A DNA stretch of 62,769 nucleotides from Halorubrum amylolyticum (GCF_004114995.1 NZ_SDJP01000019.1:1-62769), one strand, 5' to 3'. Numbered from the stretch's first letter, positions 52,540 to 62,040 are shown. Notes: generated by a model from the letters alone, not told the origin. Numbers and translations are program-made.

Positions 52540-53712
52540 GTGAACATCGACGATCGGATCGAGCGGCGCTTGGGCTACGACGTCGGAGCGGGCGTCCTCG
52601 TGGACGTCGACGCCGTCTCGCCCGTGTCGCACGCCGAGTCGCCGGTGGGTCGGGGGCCGGCGATCGAACGGCTTCTGGACGTGTTCGAGTCGGCCTTTTC
52701 CGGGTCGCTCCCCCCGAGCGCCTACGTTCACGGGCCGAAGGGGAGCGGGAAGTCGGCGATCGTCTCCGCGCTGTTCCGGCGGCTCGCGTCCCACAGCGGG
52801 CCGCGCCGGGCGATCCAGACGTCGACGCGCGCGGTCGAGCCGACGCTTCCCGGGTTCGTCTACGTCGACGCGCGGCGGGCGCCGACGCGGTTCCGGCTGT
52901 ACCACGCCGCGCTCGACGCGGTCAGCGACGACGCCGTCCCCGAACACGGGGTCGGCACGGACGAGTTGGCTGAGTCGCTGCGGGACGCCGTCGACACCGC
53001 CCCCGACCTGATCGTCGCGGTCGATCACGCCAACGAGCCGGAGACGCCGAGCGCGACCACCCTCGTCGAGTGGCTCACGGCCGTCAGCGACCGGGTGGTC
53101 CCGGTGTGTCTCGGCCGGGAGGCGCCCGGAGCGATCGGGTGGGACCCGGACGAGGCGGTGGCGTTCGAGCCGTACCGCCGACACGTGCTCGTCGAGCTGC
53201 TGACGGCCCGGTGTTCGACCGGACTCGGACGCGACGCGCTCACCCACGATCAGATCCGGGAGGTCAGCGAGTGGGCCGACGGCGACGCCCACGACGCGCT
53301 CGCCGCCGTGACCGGCGCGGCGATCACCGCCGAGCGCGCGGGCACTTCGACGGTGCGGCCGGAGGACCTCGACGCCGGGATCGAGGCGGTCCCGCGCCCG
53401 GGCGTCGCGCTCGGGCGGGTCCTCGCGCTCTCGGAGAGCCGACGGCGGCTCCTCTACGAGCTCGTGAGCCTGTCGGCGGGCGACCGGGCGTCGGTGAGCG
53501 CCGCGACGGAGACGATCGCCTCGCGCGAGGCGGTCGACCTGTCCCCCTCGACGGTGCGGCGCGTCCTCTACGAACTCGCCGACGCGGGGCTGCTCGACAG
53601 GGTCACGGCCCGCCGGAGCGACGGGAAGGGGCGACCGCCGAGCCGGCTCGTCCCGCGGTTCCCGACGCTCGTGTTCAGCGAGCTGTTCGACCGACCCTCG
53701 TGGTCGGTCTGA
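52540..53712 (+). CDS. Orc1/Cdc6-like AAA+ ATPase, atypical
   Basis: This 390-residue protein has the Cdc6 opening VGRGPAIERLLDVFESAF and Walker A HGPKGSGKS (residues 65-72). The Walker B position reads LIVAVDHANEP, with His163 where the catalytic Glu is expected. The C-terminal winged helix (RRLLYELVSLSAGDRASVSAATETI ... STVRRVLYELADAGLL) binds DNA. The first start is a GTG at 52540 after a TTTTATC box. It may be a non-initiator paralogue; a replication origin is not visible nearby. Confidence 0.87.
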   Translation: MNIDDRIERRLGYDVGAGVLVDVDAVSPVSHAESPVGRGPAIERLLDVFESAFSGSLPPSAYVHGPKGSGKSAIVSALFRRLASHSGPRRAIQTSTRAVEPTLPGFVYVDARRAPTRFRLYHAALDAVSDDAVPEHGVGTDELAESLRDAVDTAPDLIVAVDHANEPETPSATTLVEWLTAVSDRVVPVCLGREAPGAIGWDPDEAVAFEPYRRHVLVELLTARCSTGLGRDALTHDQIREVSEWADGDAHDALAAVTGAAITAERAGTSTVRPEDLDAGIEAVPRPGVALGRVLALSESRRRLLYELVSLSAGDRASVSAATETIASREAVDLSPSTVRRVLYELADAGLLDRVTARRSDGKGRPPSRLVPRFPTLVFSELFDRPSWSV

Positions 53713-53806
53713 GCGGTCTCGCCGTCGCCCTCTCGTCCTCCCTCTCACCGCACCCCGGTCGCTCGCGAGCGCAAGACAGTTGCGCGTCGTCGCCTCACGT
53801 CCGGGT

Positions 53807-54490
53807 ATGGTTCCGCCCCTCGCGCTGGACATCGACGGGACGCTGACGACGGCGAGCGGTCGGATCGACCCCCGCGTCCTCGAGCTGTTGCCGGAGTGGG
53901 ACGCCCCGGTGGTCCTCGCCACCGGGAAGGCGTTCCCCTACCCGGTCGCGCTGGCGCACTTCCTCGGGCGCGCGGAGACCGTCGTCGCCGAGAACGGCGG
54001 CGTCGTGCACGTCGGCGGCGAGACGGCGGTCCTCGGCGACCCCGAGGCCCCCCGGGCCGTCGTCGAGGCGTTCCGCGAGCGCGGCGGCGACCCCGGATGG
54101 GGCGCCGGCGACACGGTCAACCGCTGGCGCGAGACCGAGGTGGCGCTGTCGCTCGACGCCGACGAGGCGCTGTTGCGCGAGGTCGCCGCGGCCGCCGGCG
54201 GCGACGTGGAGGTCGTCGACACCGGCTACGCGTACCACGTCAAGTCGACCGGCGTGAGCAAGGGCCGCGGGCTCGAACGCGTCGCGGGCGCGCTCGGCCG
54301 CGCCCCCGACGAGTTCGTCGCGATCGGCGACAGCGAGAACGACGTGTCCACCTTCGCGGTCGCCGGCGAGTCGTACGCGGTCGCCAACGCCGACGACGCC
54401 GCCCGCGCCGCCGCCGATGTCGTGGTGGCGGACTCGTACATGGACGCCACCGCCGGCGTGCTCGCCGACCTCCGAGAGCGAGGCGAGTGA
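53807..54490 (+). CDS. Phosphoglycolate phosphatase (archaeal HAD type)
   Basis: This 227-residue HAD-superfamily phosphatase has motif I LALDIDGTLTT, motif II LATGKAFPYP, and the C-terminal VAIGDSENDVSTF. An inserted Cof-type cap domain lies in between. Length and the GKAF motif fit the archaeal phosphoglycolate phosphatase group. It removes phosphoglycolate made by DNA repair or carbon metabolism. The start at 53807 follows the sequence CCGGGT. Confidence 0.9.
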   Translation: MVPPLALDIDGTLTTASGRIDPRVLELLPEWDAPVVLATGKAFPYPVALAHFLGRAETVVAENGGVVHVGGETAVLGDPEAPRAVVEAFRERGGDPGWGAGDTVNRWRETEVALSLDADEALLREVAAAAGGDVEVVDTGYAYHVKSTGVSKGRGLERVAGALGRAPDEFVAIGDSENDVSTFAVAGESYAVANADDAARAAADVVVADSYMDATAGVLADLRERGE

Positions 54491-54572
54491 GGCGACAGGA
54501 GACGACGGGGGGGACGCGACGACATGAGACGACGGAGAGGACGCGACGACCCGAGACTCGTCACAGGTCGCC

Positions 54573-54857
54573 TCACGTCGTGAACAGCTCGGTGTCGTCG
54601 GGAACGGCGAACAGCCCCATCCGGACGCCGGCGTCGAGCCAGCCGTAGCCGTACGAGTACGACGCCAGCGCGTTGACGGGGTCGCCGTCGTCGCGGAAGT
54701 GCCGCCCGTCCTCTAGGTAGGACTCGGCCATCTCCGACACGTCGGCGGCGGCATCGCCGAGCGGGGTGTCGGCCGGCGGGCGCGGCTCCGCGGCCTCCAG
54801 CGCGTCGGCGAGCATCCGCTCGTAGCGGTCCGTCTTCTCTGCTAAGTCCGCGGCCAT
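54573..54857 (-). CDS. DUF357 family protein
   Basis: This 94-residue helical protein (MAADLAEKTDRYERMLADAL) ends with SYLEDGRHFRDDGDPVNALASYSYGYGWLDAGVRMGLF. This ASYSYGYGWLDAG pattern is the DUF357 signature, a small archaeal tetratricopeptide-like protein. Function unknown. The ATG at 54857 is the natural start; the longer frame is not conserved-looking. It is divergent from rnp3. Confidence 0.85.
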   Translation of the reverse strand: MAADLAEKTDRYERMLADALEAAEPRPPADTPLGDAAADVSEMAESYLEDGRHFRDDGDPVNALASYSYGYGWLDAGVRMGLFAVPDDTELFTT

Positions 54858-54936
54858 GCGCCACGTTCCGAGGAGGGGCGCAAAAAGCCGTCGGCGAAGC
54901 GCAACCTCGATACCCTCGGAGTCGAAACGGGCGAGC

Positions 54937-55689
54937 ATGTACGAGGCCGTCCACGCCCATCCCGACGGCGACGCGACCCCGGCCCGCCACGCCGCCACCG
55001 CGGCGCGGCACGGCTACGAGGGGGTCGTCGTCCGGACGCGGGAGGCGATCGATCCGGCCGGAGACGCCGGCGGTTCCGGAAGCGCGGGGAAGCCCGGAGA
55101 CCCCTCGTCCGCGGCGACCGCGCTCCGCGAGGAGTACGGGATCGACGTCGTCGACGCGGTCGAGATCGACGCCGACGGCGCCACGAGCGCCTCGGGCGCG
55201 GTGGGCAACTACCGGCCCGACCGTACCGTGGTCTGCGTCGTCGGCGGCGACGACGGCCTCAATCGGTTCGCGGTCGAGGAGCCTCGCGTCGACGTGCTGG
55301 TCCGGCCGATGGACGGCTCGGGGGACTTCAACCACGTTCTCGCGAAGGCCGCCCGCGACAACGGGGTCCATGTGGAGTTCGACCTCGGTCCGGTGTTCCG
55401 GGCGACCGGCGGGAAGCGGGTCCGCGCGCTGGCGGACCTCCGGAAGCTCCGCGAGATCGTGACCTACTACGACGCGCCCCACGTCGTCAGCGCGAACCCG
55501 CGGTCGCACCTCGAACTCCGGGCGCCGCGCGAGGTCGTCGACGCCGCCGAGGCCGTGGGGTTCGACGCCGAGTGGGTCGAGGAGGGCCTCCGAGCGTGGG
55601 GCGAGATCGCGGCCCGAAACCGAGAGCGACGCTCCGAGAGCTTCATAGAGCCGGGGGTCCGACTGGACAGGTATGAAGAAGACGGTTGA
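54937..55689 (+). CDS. rnp3: Ribonuclease P protein component 3 (Rpp30 homologue)
   Basis: This 250-residue TIM-barrel protein is a subunit of archaeal RNase P, which trims the 5' ends of tRNA precursors. Its first strand is MYEAVHAHPDGDATPARHAATAARHGYEGVVVR. FNHVLAKAARDNGVHVEFDL and PHVVSANPRSHLELRAPREVVDAAEAVG are typical of Rpp30. It is followed with a 17-nt overlap by a methyltransferase, then rnp2 and psmA, an arrangement found in several haloarchaea. Confidence 0.93.
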   Translation: MYEAVHAHPDGDATPARHAATAARHGYEGVVVRTREAIDPAGDAGGSGSAGKPGDPSSAATALREEYGIDVVDAVEIDADGATSASGAVGNYRPDRTVVCVVGGDDGLNRFAVEEPRVDVLVRPMDGSGDFNHVLAKAARDNGVHVEFDLGPVFRATGGKRVRALADLRKLREIVTYYDAPHVVSANPRSHLELRAPREVVDAAEAVGFDAEWVEEGLRAWGEIAARNRERRSESFIEPGVRLDRYEEDG

Positions 55690-56299
55690 GGAGCACGCCG
55701 CGCGCTTCTCCGAGAAGGCCGCCGAGTACGACGACTCGAAGAGCGACGAGTACCACGCCTGTGCGAGCCTCGTGATAGACGACGCCGACCCGAACCCCGA
55801 CGACGTCGTTCTCGATCTGGGCGCCGGCACGGGCGCCATCGCACTCGCGCTCGCGCCCGACGCCGAGCGCGTGCTCGCCCGCGACATCAGCGAGGGGATG
55901 ATGGAGGAAGGGCGCCGGAAGGCCGAGGAGCGGGGCGTCGACAACGTCGAGTTCGCGTACGGCGAGTTCCGCGAGCCCGAGGTCGACCCCGACCGGCGGG
56001 TCGATATCGTCACCTCGAACTTCGCACTCCACCACCTCGGAGACGACGAGAAGCGCGAGGCCATCCGCGAGATGGCCGCCACGGGCGCTCGCCAGATCGT
56101 CCTCGGCGACGTGGCGTTCTTCGAGGACCCGGACCCCGAGGCGCCCTTCTACGGCCCCGAGGTCGACGACCCGGCGACCGTCGGTACCCTCGTCGAGGCG
56201 TTCACCGCCGAGGGGTTCGCGGTGACCGCGGTCGAGCGCGTCCACGACCAGGTGGCCGTGATCGTCGCAGAGAGACTCGACGATTCGGGCGAGGAGTAG
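55673..56299 (+). CDS. Class I SAM-dependent methyltransferase
   Basis: This 208-residue protein has a Rossmann methyltransferase core: motif I VVLDLGAGTGAIALALAP, RVLARDISEGMMEEGRRKAEERG, and SNFALHHLGDDEKREAIREM. It begins 17 nt before the end of rnp3 and 10 nt before rnp2, so it is part of the RNase P/proteasome operon. The target molecule is unknown; a tRNA or small-molecule acceptor is possible. Confidence 0.9.
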   Translation: MKKTVEEHAARFSEKAAEYDDSKSDEYHACASLVIDDADPNPDDVVLDLGAGTGAIALALAPDAERVLARDISEGMMEEGRRKAEERGVDNVEFAYGEFREPEVDPDRRVDIVTSNFALHHLGDDEKREAIREMAATGARQIVLGDVAFFEDPDPEAPFYGPEVDDPATVGTLVEAFTAEGFAVTAVERVHDQVAVIVAERLDDSGEE

Positions 56300-56309
56300 G
56301 TCGAGCACG

Positions 56310-56789
56310 ATGAAACACCTCCCCAAGCATCTCCGCCCGCGCTGGCGGTATCTCGCGGTCGGGATCGAGACGTGGCCCGACGCCGAGATCCGGCGGCGCG
56401 CGTTCCAGCGCGCGCTGTGGTACGCCGCGGGCAACCTACTCGGCGACGCCGGGAGCGCCGACGCCGACCTCACGCTGCTGTCCTTCTCGCACGACGACGG
56501 CGAGGGGGAAGCGATCGTCCGGGCCCGTCACGGGCACGTCGCCGATGCCCGAGCGGCGATCGCGTGCGTGAGCGAGGTCGGCGACGACCCCGTCGGCGTC
56601 CGGGTTCGCGGGATTTCGGGGACGGTGCGTGCCTGTGAGGAAAGATATATGGGTCGCGCGGGCGGTAGTTCGACACAGCGAGACGTCGCGTTCGAGGGCG
56701 CCGAGCGGTCCGCTGTCGTGCGCGAGGACGCGCGCGACGTGCGGACCGGGTCGGGGTACGTCGGCGCGGCGGCGTTCGACACCGAGTGA
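56310..56789 (+). CDS. rnp2: Ribonuclease P protein component 2 (Pop5 homologue)
   Basis: This 159-residue subunit of archaeal RNase P has MKHLPKHLRPRWRYLAVGIETWPDAEIRRRAFQRALW at its start, then HVADARAAIACVSEV and VRVRGISGTVRACEERYMG, the Pop5 pattern. The last ~35 residues (after GG) are a charged haloarchaeal extension. It is followed after 4 nt by psmA. Confidence 0.93.
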   Translation: MKHLPKHLRPRWRYLAVGIETWPDAEIRRRAFQRALWYAAGNLLGDAGSADADLTLLSFSHDDGEGEAIVRARHGHVADARAAIACVSEVGDDPVGVRVRGISGTVRACEERYMGRAGGSSTQRDVAFEGAERSAVVREDARDVRTGSGYVGAAAFDTE

Positions 56790-56793
56790 TATC

Positions 56794-57582
<789 letters not shown>

Positions 57583-57689
57583 GGCGCCCGCTGCACCGCC
57601 AACTGTTACCGATTTTTTCGACCGACCGCCGTTCGGCCGATCGCCGCGACCGCGGCGACCGGTCCGCCTCGCGCCCGGTCGGGAGAGTT

Positions 57690-58577
57690 ATGCCGTCGGG
57701 GACCGACCGACGACGCGTGCAGAAGACGGTACTCATCACCGGCTGTTCCTCGGGGATCGGGCGCGGCGCGGCGCGCGCGTTCCTCGACGAGGGGTGGACC
57801 GTGTACGCGACCGCGCGGAACCCCGCGGACATCGAGACGCTCGGCGAGGCGGGCTGCGAGCTGGCGACGCTCGACGTCACCGACCAGAGCGACGTGGACC
57901 GCGTCGTCGACCGCATCTTGGACGAGGAGGGCGCGATCGACGCGCTGATCAACAACGCCGGCTACGGTCAGTTCGGCCCGGTCGAGGACGTGCCGACTGC
58001 GAAGGTCCACGAGCAGTTCGACGTGAACGTGTACGGTCCCCATCGGCTCATCAAGGCCGTCCTCCCCGGGATGCGCCGCGAGCGCGACGGGACGATCGTC
58101 AACGTCTCCTCAGTCGCCGGGCGGGTGTCCTTCCCCGGCGGCGGCGTGTACAGCGGCTCGAAGTTCGCGGTCGAGGCCATGTCGGACGCGCTCCGCAACG
58201 AGGTCGCGGAGTACGGGATCGACGTGGTCGTCGTCGAGCCCGGCCCCGTGCGGACGAACTTCTCGAAGCGCGCGGGGCGGGAGGCGGGGAGCGCTGACGG
58301 AGACGGCGAGGCGACCGACGGCGGCGGGCTCGACCGCTCCGGCGCCTACGAGGAGTTCTACGCGATCTTCGAGGACACGCAGCTGATCGGGGGCGACGGT
58401 CCCGGCGCGATCGAGCCCGAGGTCGTCGCCGCCGCGATCGTCAACGCCGCGAGCGCGACGCAGCCGCCGGCTCGGGTCCAGCCCGGCACCGCCGCCCGGA
58501 TCGGCGTGCTCGCGCGGTTCCTCCCCGACGCGGTGCTCGACGCCGGGTACGACATCGTGCGGAAGTTCACGTCCTGA
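57690..58577 (+). CDS. Classical short-chain dehydrogenase/reductase
   Basis: This 295-residue oxidoreductase has TVLITGCSSGIGRGAARAFLDEGW (cofactor), LINNAGYGQFG, IVNVSSVAGRVSFPGGGVYSGSKFAVEAMSDALR (catalytic Ser, Tyr, Lys). It resembles the retinol/17-beta-hydroxysteroid dehydrogenase-like SDRs. The substrate is unknown. A GTG at 57717 is an alternative start. Tandem 20-bp repeats begin at its stop codon. Confidence 0.9.
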   Translation: MPSGTDRRRVQKTVLITGCSSGIGRGAARAFLDEGWTVYATARNPADIETLGEAGCELATLDVTDQSDVDRVVDRILDEEGAIDALINNAGYGQFGPVEDVPTAKVHEQFDVNVYGPHRLIKAVLPGMRRERDGTIVNVSSVAGRVSFPGGGVYSGSKFAVEAMSDALRNEVAEYGIDVVVVEPGPVRTNFSKRAGREAGSADGDGEATDGGGLDRSGAYEEFYAIFEDTQLIGGDGPGAIEPEVVAAAIVNAASATQPPARVQPGTAARIGVLARFLPDAVLDAGYDIVRKFTS

Positions 58578-58622
58578 CGCCCCACGCCCCGCGCTGACGC
58601 CCCACGCCCCGCGCTGACGCCG
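58575..58622. repeat. Two to three 20-bp tandem repeats at the SDR stop codon
   Basis: TGACGCCCCACGCCCCGCGC recurs at 58575 and 58595, with a partial copy at 58615. The first unit contains the SDR stop codon TGA. Confidence 0.75.
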
Positions 58623-58696
58623 CCGGCCCACGGTCAGCGTCGGGCGGCCGAGCCGGCAGCGATCGCGCGACAACGGCACCCCTGACGGAACCGTTC

Positions 58697-59560
58697 TCAG
58701 TCGCTCGTTTCGATCTCCGGCTCCGCCTCGTCGTCGCCGCCGACGTCGATGGCGCAGGAGGCGGAGTACTCCACGTCGTGGACCGACTCGATGGCGGGGT
58801 CGTCCCCGCAGACGGGGCAGTCGTCGCGCTTTGGGATCTCCACCTCGTCGAACTCCATGTCGAGCGCGTCGAAGAACAGCATCGAGCCGTCGAGCGTCTC
58901 GCCCTCGCCGATGATGTGCTTGACCGTCTCCGTCGCCTGCAGACAGCCGACGGTACCGGGGAGGACGCCGAGGACGCCGGCGGTCGCGCAGTTCGGCACC
59001 ATCCCGGCCGGCGGCGCCTCGGGGAACAGACAGCGGTAACACGGCGAGTCGTCGTCGCCCGCGAACGTCGTCACCTGCCCCTCAAACTTGAAGATGGAGC
59101 CGTGCGAGAAGGGAATTCCGGCGAGCGTGCAGGCGTCGTTGACGAGGTACCGCGTCGCGAAGTTATCCGTCCCGTCGACGACGAAGTCGTAGCCGTCGAT
59201 CAGCCCCTCGATGTTGTCGGGACGGACGCGGATCTCGTGTTTCCGCACGTCGATGTCGGGGTTGAGCTGTTCGACGAAGTCGGCGGCGGAGTCGACCTTC
59301 TTGCGCCCCACGTCGTCGTTCCCGTGGATCACCTGCCGCTGGAGGTTCGACAGCTCCACCTCGTCGTCGTCGGCGATTCCGAGGGTGCCGACGCCGGCGG
59401 CCGCGAGGTACTGGATGATCGGCGCGCCGAGCCCGCCGGCGCCGAGCACGAGCACCTCGGCGTCGAGCAGGGCCTTCTGGCCCTCGGGACCCACGTCGTC
59501 CATGATGATGTGTCTGGAGTATCGGTCGAGCTGGGTGGGGTCGAGGTCGAGATCGCTCAT
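58697..59560 (-). CDS. ubaA: E1-like ubiquitin-activating enzyme (UbaA/MoeB/ThiF family)
   Basis: This 287-residue protein adenylates C-termini of ubiquitin-like sulfur carriers and modifiers. The nucleotide site is VLVLGAGGLGAPIIQYLAAAG (residues 40-45 GAGGLG), with DDDEVELSNLQRQVIHG downstream. The catalytic thioester cysteine is likely Cys191 (MVPNCATAGVLGVLPG), and zinc ligands are Cys174/177 and the C-terminal CPVCGDDP. Length and motifs fit archaeal UbaA, which activates SAMP proteins for protein modification and tRNA thiolation. It is divergent from a ubiquitin-like gene. Confidence 0.93.
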   Translation of the reverse strand: MSDLDLDPTQLDRYSRHIIMDDVGPEGQKALLDAEVLVLGAGGLGAPIIQYLAAAGVGTLGIADDDEVELSNLQRQVIHGNDDVGRKKVDSAADFVEQLNPDIDVRKHEIRVRPDNIEGLIDGYDFVVDGTDNFATRYLVNDACTLAGIPFSHGSIFKFEGQVTTFAGDDDSPCYRCLFPEAPPAGMVPNCATAGVLGVLPGTVGCLQATETVKHIIGEGETLDGSMLFFDALDMEFDEVEIPKRDDCPVCGDDPAIESVHDVEYSASCAIDVGGDDEAEPEIETSD

Positions 59561-59775
59561 TCGTCCCCACGTAACCGCTACGGACGCATAAGCCGGGCGA
59601 CCACCGGCGCGTACTGCCGGCACCGCGGAGGTGCGATCGATGCACACGACCGGCGCGACCGGTCACACCTCGACCGGAACGCCGCCGCCGGGCCCCATCG
59701 GCCCTCTGTCGTCGGGACGGGGGGAGAGGTTGCCGCCGACGCGCCCCTTTTTGGAGTGGGTACCGAACGGAGCGT

Positions 59776-60039
59776 ATGGCCACGATCAAACTGCCGGCCG
59801 TGCTCGTCGGCGGGTCCTCGACCTCCGAGGTCGACGTCCCGGGCGAGACGGTCCGCGAACTGTTCGAGAACCACGCGGACGACCACGGGCCGGAGCTCAG
59901 AGACAGCGTGATCGAGGACGGCGAGATCAAGGAGTTCATCAACGTCTACGTCGAGGGAACGCCCGTCGACGGCCTCGACGCGGACGTGCCCGACGACGCG
60001 CAGGTCCGGGTCATTCCGGCGGCCAGCGGCGGCCGGTAG
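59776..60039 (+). CDS. MoaD/ThiS-like ubiquitin-fold protein (SAMP-like)
   Basis: This 87-residue beta-grasp protein (MATIKLPAVLVGGSSTSEVDV, FINVYVEGTPVDGLDADVPDDAQVRVIPA) has the ubiquitin-like fold used by SAMPs, MoaD and CysO. The di-glycine is present at 85-86, but an Arg87 follows as the last residue, so the thiocarboxylate would need prior trimming. It sits next to the E1 gene and a cysteine synthase gene, suggesting a role in sulfur delivery. A CCCTTTTT box about 28 nt upstream suggests a leaderless transcript. Confidence 0.88.
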   Translation: MATIKLPAVLVGGSSTSEVDVPGETVRELFENHADDHGPELRDSVIEDGEIKEFINVYVEGTPVDGLDADVPDDAQVRVIPAASGGR

Positions 60040-60086
60040 GATCGTCGGCAGCCGGTAGGGCGCCGACGGCGATGCGGTCCGTTTCT

Positions 60087-61106
60087 TTATAAGTAGTCTT
60101 CCCACAGCGGGATGTCCACGTACTTGTCGCCGCGGTCGCACAGCATGAACACGACCACGTCGTCGTCCGCGAGCGCGTCCGCCTCGTCGAGCCCCGCGAC
60201 CGCCGCCGCGCCCCCGCCCGAGGACGTGCCCACGACGAACTGGTCGTCGACCCGGAGGTGCTCGCGGATCGTCGCCGCGTCGTGTTGGCCGGAGTCCGCG
60301 ATCGGGATTTCGTTGTCCAGGTAGCGCTCCCGGAGCGCCCGAGCCCGGTCGTACGCGTCCGAGGTCGTGACGTACGCCGTCCGGTCGAGGACCGACTCGT
60401 CGTACGTGTCGGGGTGGTAGTGGTCGCCCGACTTGAGGTATTTCAGCCCGTCGATGGCGTGGAGCCGCTCGTCCGGCTCGAAGCCGACGATCTCGACCGC
60501 GCCGTCGGTCAGGTCGGTCAGCCCCCGCCCCGTCCCGGTGAGCGTCCCCCCGGTGCCGACGCCCGCGACGAAGTGGGTCACCGCGCCGTCGGTCGCCTCG
60601 TAGATCTCCCGGGCGGTCGTGCGCTCGTGCGTGCCGGGGTTGTCGGGGTTCTCGTACTGGTTCGGCCGGTAGTAGGCGTCGGGGTCCGCGGCGACGATCT
60701 CCTCGCAGCGCTCGATGACCGCGTCGTAGCCGAGGTTGGCGTCGACGAAGTGGATCTCCGCGCCGGCGTCGCGGACGGCGTCGACCTTCCCGCCGGCGGC
60801 GTTGTCCGGCATCACGATCTCCACGTCGTATCCGCGGGCGTTCGCGAGGCGCGCGACCTCGCTGCCGGTGTTGCCCGAGGTCGGCTCGATCACGGTGGCG
60901 CCGGGGTCGAGGTCGCCGCGCTCCTCGGCGCCGTCCAGCATCCCCTTCGCGATCCGGGACTTGACCGAGCCGCCGCCGTGCGGGGCGTCGTAGAGGTTGA
61001 ACCACTCTGCTTTCGCGTACACGTCCGCGTCCGACTCGATGTCGAGGTCGAGCTTCAGAAGCGGCGTCTCGAAAATCGTCGACTCGTCGACGGCGTACTC
61101 GCTCAT
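60087..61106 (-). CDS. PLP-dependent cysteine synthase
   Basis: This 339-residue fold-type II enzyme makes cysteine from an activated serine and a sulfur donor. The PLP lysine is Lys49 in GGGSVKSRIAKGM. The substrate loop is EPTSGNTGSEVA, and the phosphate site is VAGVGTGGTLTGTGRGL. FVVGTSSGGGAAAVAGL completes the site. CysK, CysM and cystathionine beta-synthase relatives cannot be fully separated; proximity to a ubiquitin-like protein suggests a CysM-type enzyme using a protein thiocarboxylate. Confidence 0.92.
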   Translation of the reverse strand: MSEYAVDESTIFETPLLKLDLDIESDADVYAKAEWFNLYDAPHGGGSVKSRIAKGMLDGAEERGDLDPGATVIEPTSGNTGSEVARLANARGYDVEIVMPDNAAGGKVDAVRDAGAEIHFVDANLGYDAVIERCEEIVAADPDAYYRPNQYENPDNPGTHERTTAREIYEATDGAVTHFVAGVGTGGTLTGTGRGLTDLTDGAVEIVGFEPDERLHAIDGLKYLKSGDHYHPDTYDESVLDRTAYVTTSDAYDRARALRERYLDNEIPIADSGQHDAATIREHLRVDDQFVVGTSSGGGAAAVAGLDEADALADDDVVVFMLCDRGDKYVDIPLWEDYL

Positions 61107-61256
61107 GCGTCCCGTAGATCGCTCCTCAATAAGAGTCCGACGGAAACGGCGTTCTCGACGGCTACCGCGGTCGTGCGTGACGATCGCCCGTCAGAGGAAC
61201 GGGAGAAGCCTGCCGGTCACCAAAGGGGTTACCGGGCCGGACCCGTACCCGTCCGC

Positions 61257-61556
61257 ATGAGTCAACCATCGTGGGACGATGTCGTCGAGATGCCCGACGA
61301 GCTCGACGACGAGACCGCCGAGGCGCTCTTGGAAGACGCGACCGAGGTGCAGGACATGACCGGCGAGGTCTGTCCGTACCCGCAGGTCGAGGCGAAGAAG
61401 GCGATCGCGGGGCTCTCCCCCGGCGACGTGCTGGTCCAGAAGACCGACCACGTCCCGAGCACGGAGAACGTCCCGAAGGCGGTCGGCGACGACGCGACCG
61501 CGAAGGTGTGGAAGTCGGGCGACGGTCGCTACCGCATCTTCATGCGGAAGGAGTAA
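61257..61556 (+). CDS. TusA-family sulfurtransferase
   Basis: This 99-residue protein has a divergent acidic N-terminus (about 30 residues) and the TusA core DMTGEVCPYPQVEAKKAIAGLSPGDVLVQKTDH. The reactive cysteine is Cys39 in CPYP. TusA proteins relay persulfide sulfur, for tRNA thiolation or cofactors. It is co-transcribed with the rhodanese gene two nucleotides downstream. Confidence 0.92.
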   Translation: MSQPSWDDVVEMPDELDDETAEALLEDATEVQDMTGEVCPYPQVEAKKAIAGLSPGDVLVQKTDHVPSTENVPKAVGDDATAKVWKSGDGRYRIFMRKE

Positions 61557-61558
61557 TC

Positions 61559-61894
61559 ATGGTCGAAGAACTCACCCCCGAGGAAGTCAACGAGCGCGTT
61601 CAGGAGGACGACGTCCGCGTCATCGACACGCGACCGCCCGCGGAGTACGAGCAGGGTCACATCCCCGGCGCGATCAACGTCCCGCTGGGCGACCTCCCCT
61701 CGCAGGTCCCCGACATCGACTGGGACGACACCGACGTGGTCTGCGCGTGTCCGGTCGGCCAGTCGTCGAAGCAGGCCGCGATGCTGATCAGCAGCTACGA
61801 GGGCGTCGAGGACGACGTGCTCGTCGCCAGCATGGCCGGCGGCTACGAGGAGTGGGACTTCGATCTGGAGACCGGCGCGGCGGCGGACGCCTGA
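61559..61894 (+). CDS. Rhodanese-domain sulfurtransferase
   Basis: This 111-residue single-domain rhodanese has VIDTRPPAEYEQGHIPGAINVPLGD and the active-site loop CACPVGQSSKQAA. The likely persulfide cysteine is Cys64 (C-P-V-G-Q-S-S). The start ATG at 61559 is 2 nt after the TusA stop. The pair is probably a sulfur relay module: rhodanese loads TusA. Confidence 0.92.
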   Translation: MVEELTPEEVNERVQEDDVRVIDTRPPAEYEQGHIPGAINVPLGDLPSQVPDIDWDDTDVVCACPVGQSSKQAAMLISSYEGVEDDVLVASMAGGYEEWDFDLETGAAADA

Positions 61895-62006
61895 GCGGTC
61901 GATCACCTTTTTAAGCAATTTCATCGCCCTAGATTGCCTTAATAGTCCTCTATACGGGCAGTGGGTATCGTCGATCGGGATGTGTTGCGACGAGGCATCT
62001 GCCGGA

Positions 62007-62017
62007 AAAATATAACC
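62007..62017 (+). promoter_or_regulatory. TATA box of the toxin-antitoxin-like pair
   Basis: AAAAATATAAC lies about 28 nt before the ATG at 62041, giving a leaderless transcript for both genes. Confidence 0.6.
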
Positions 62018-62040
62018 GATGAGGGGACTAACCCAACCGT

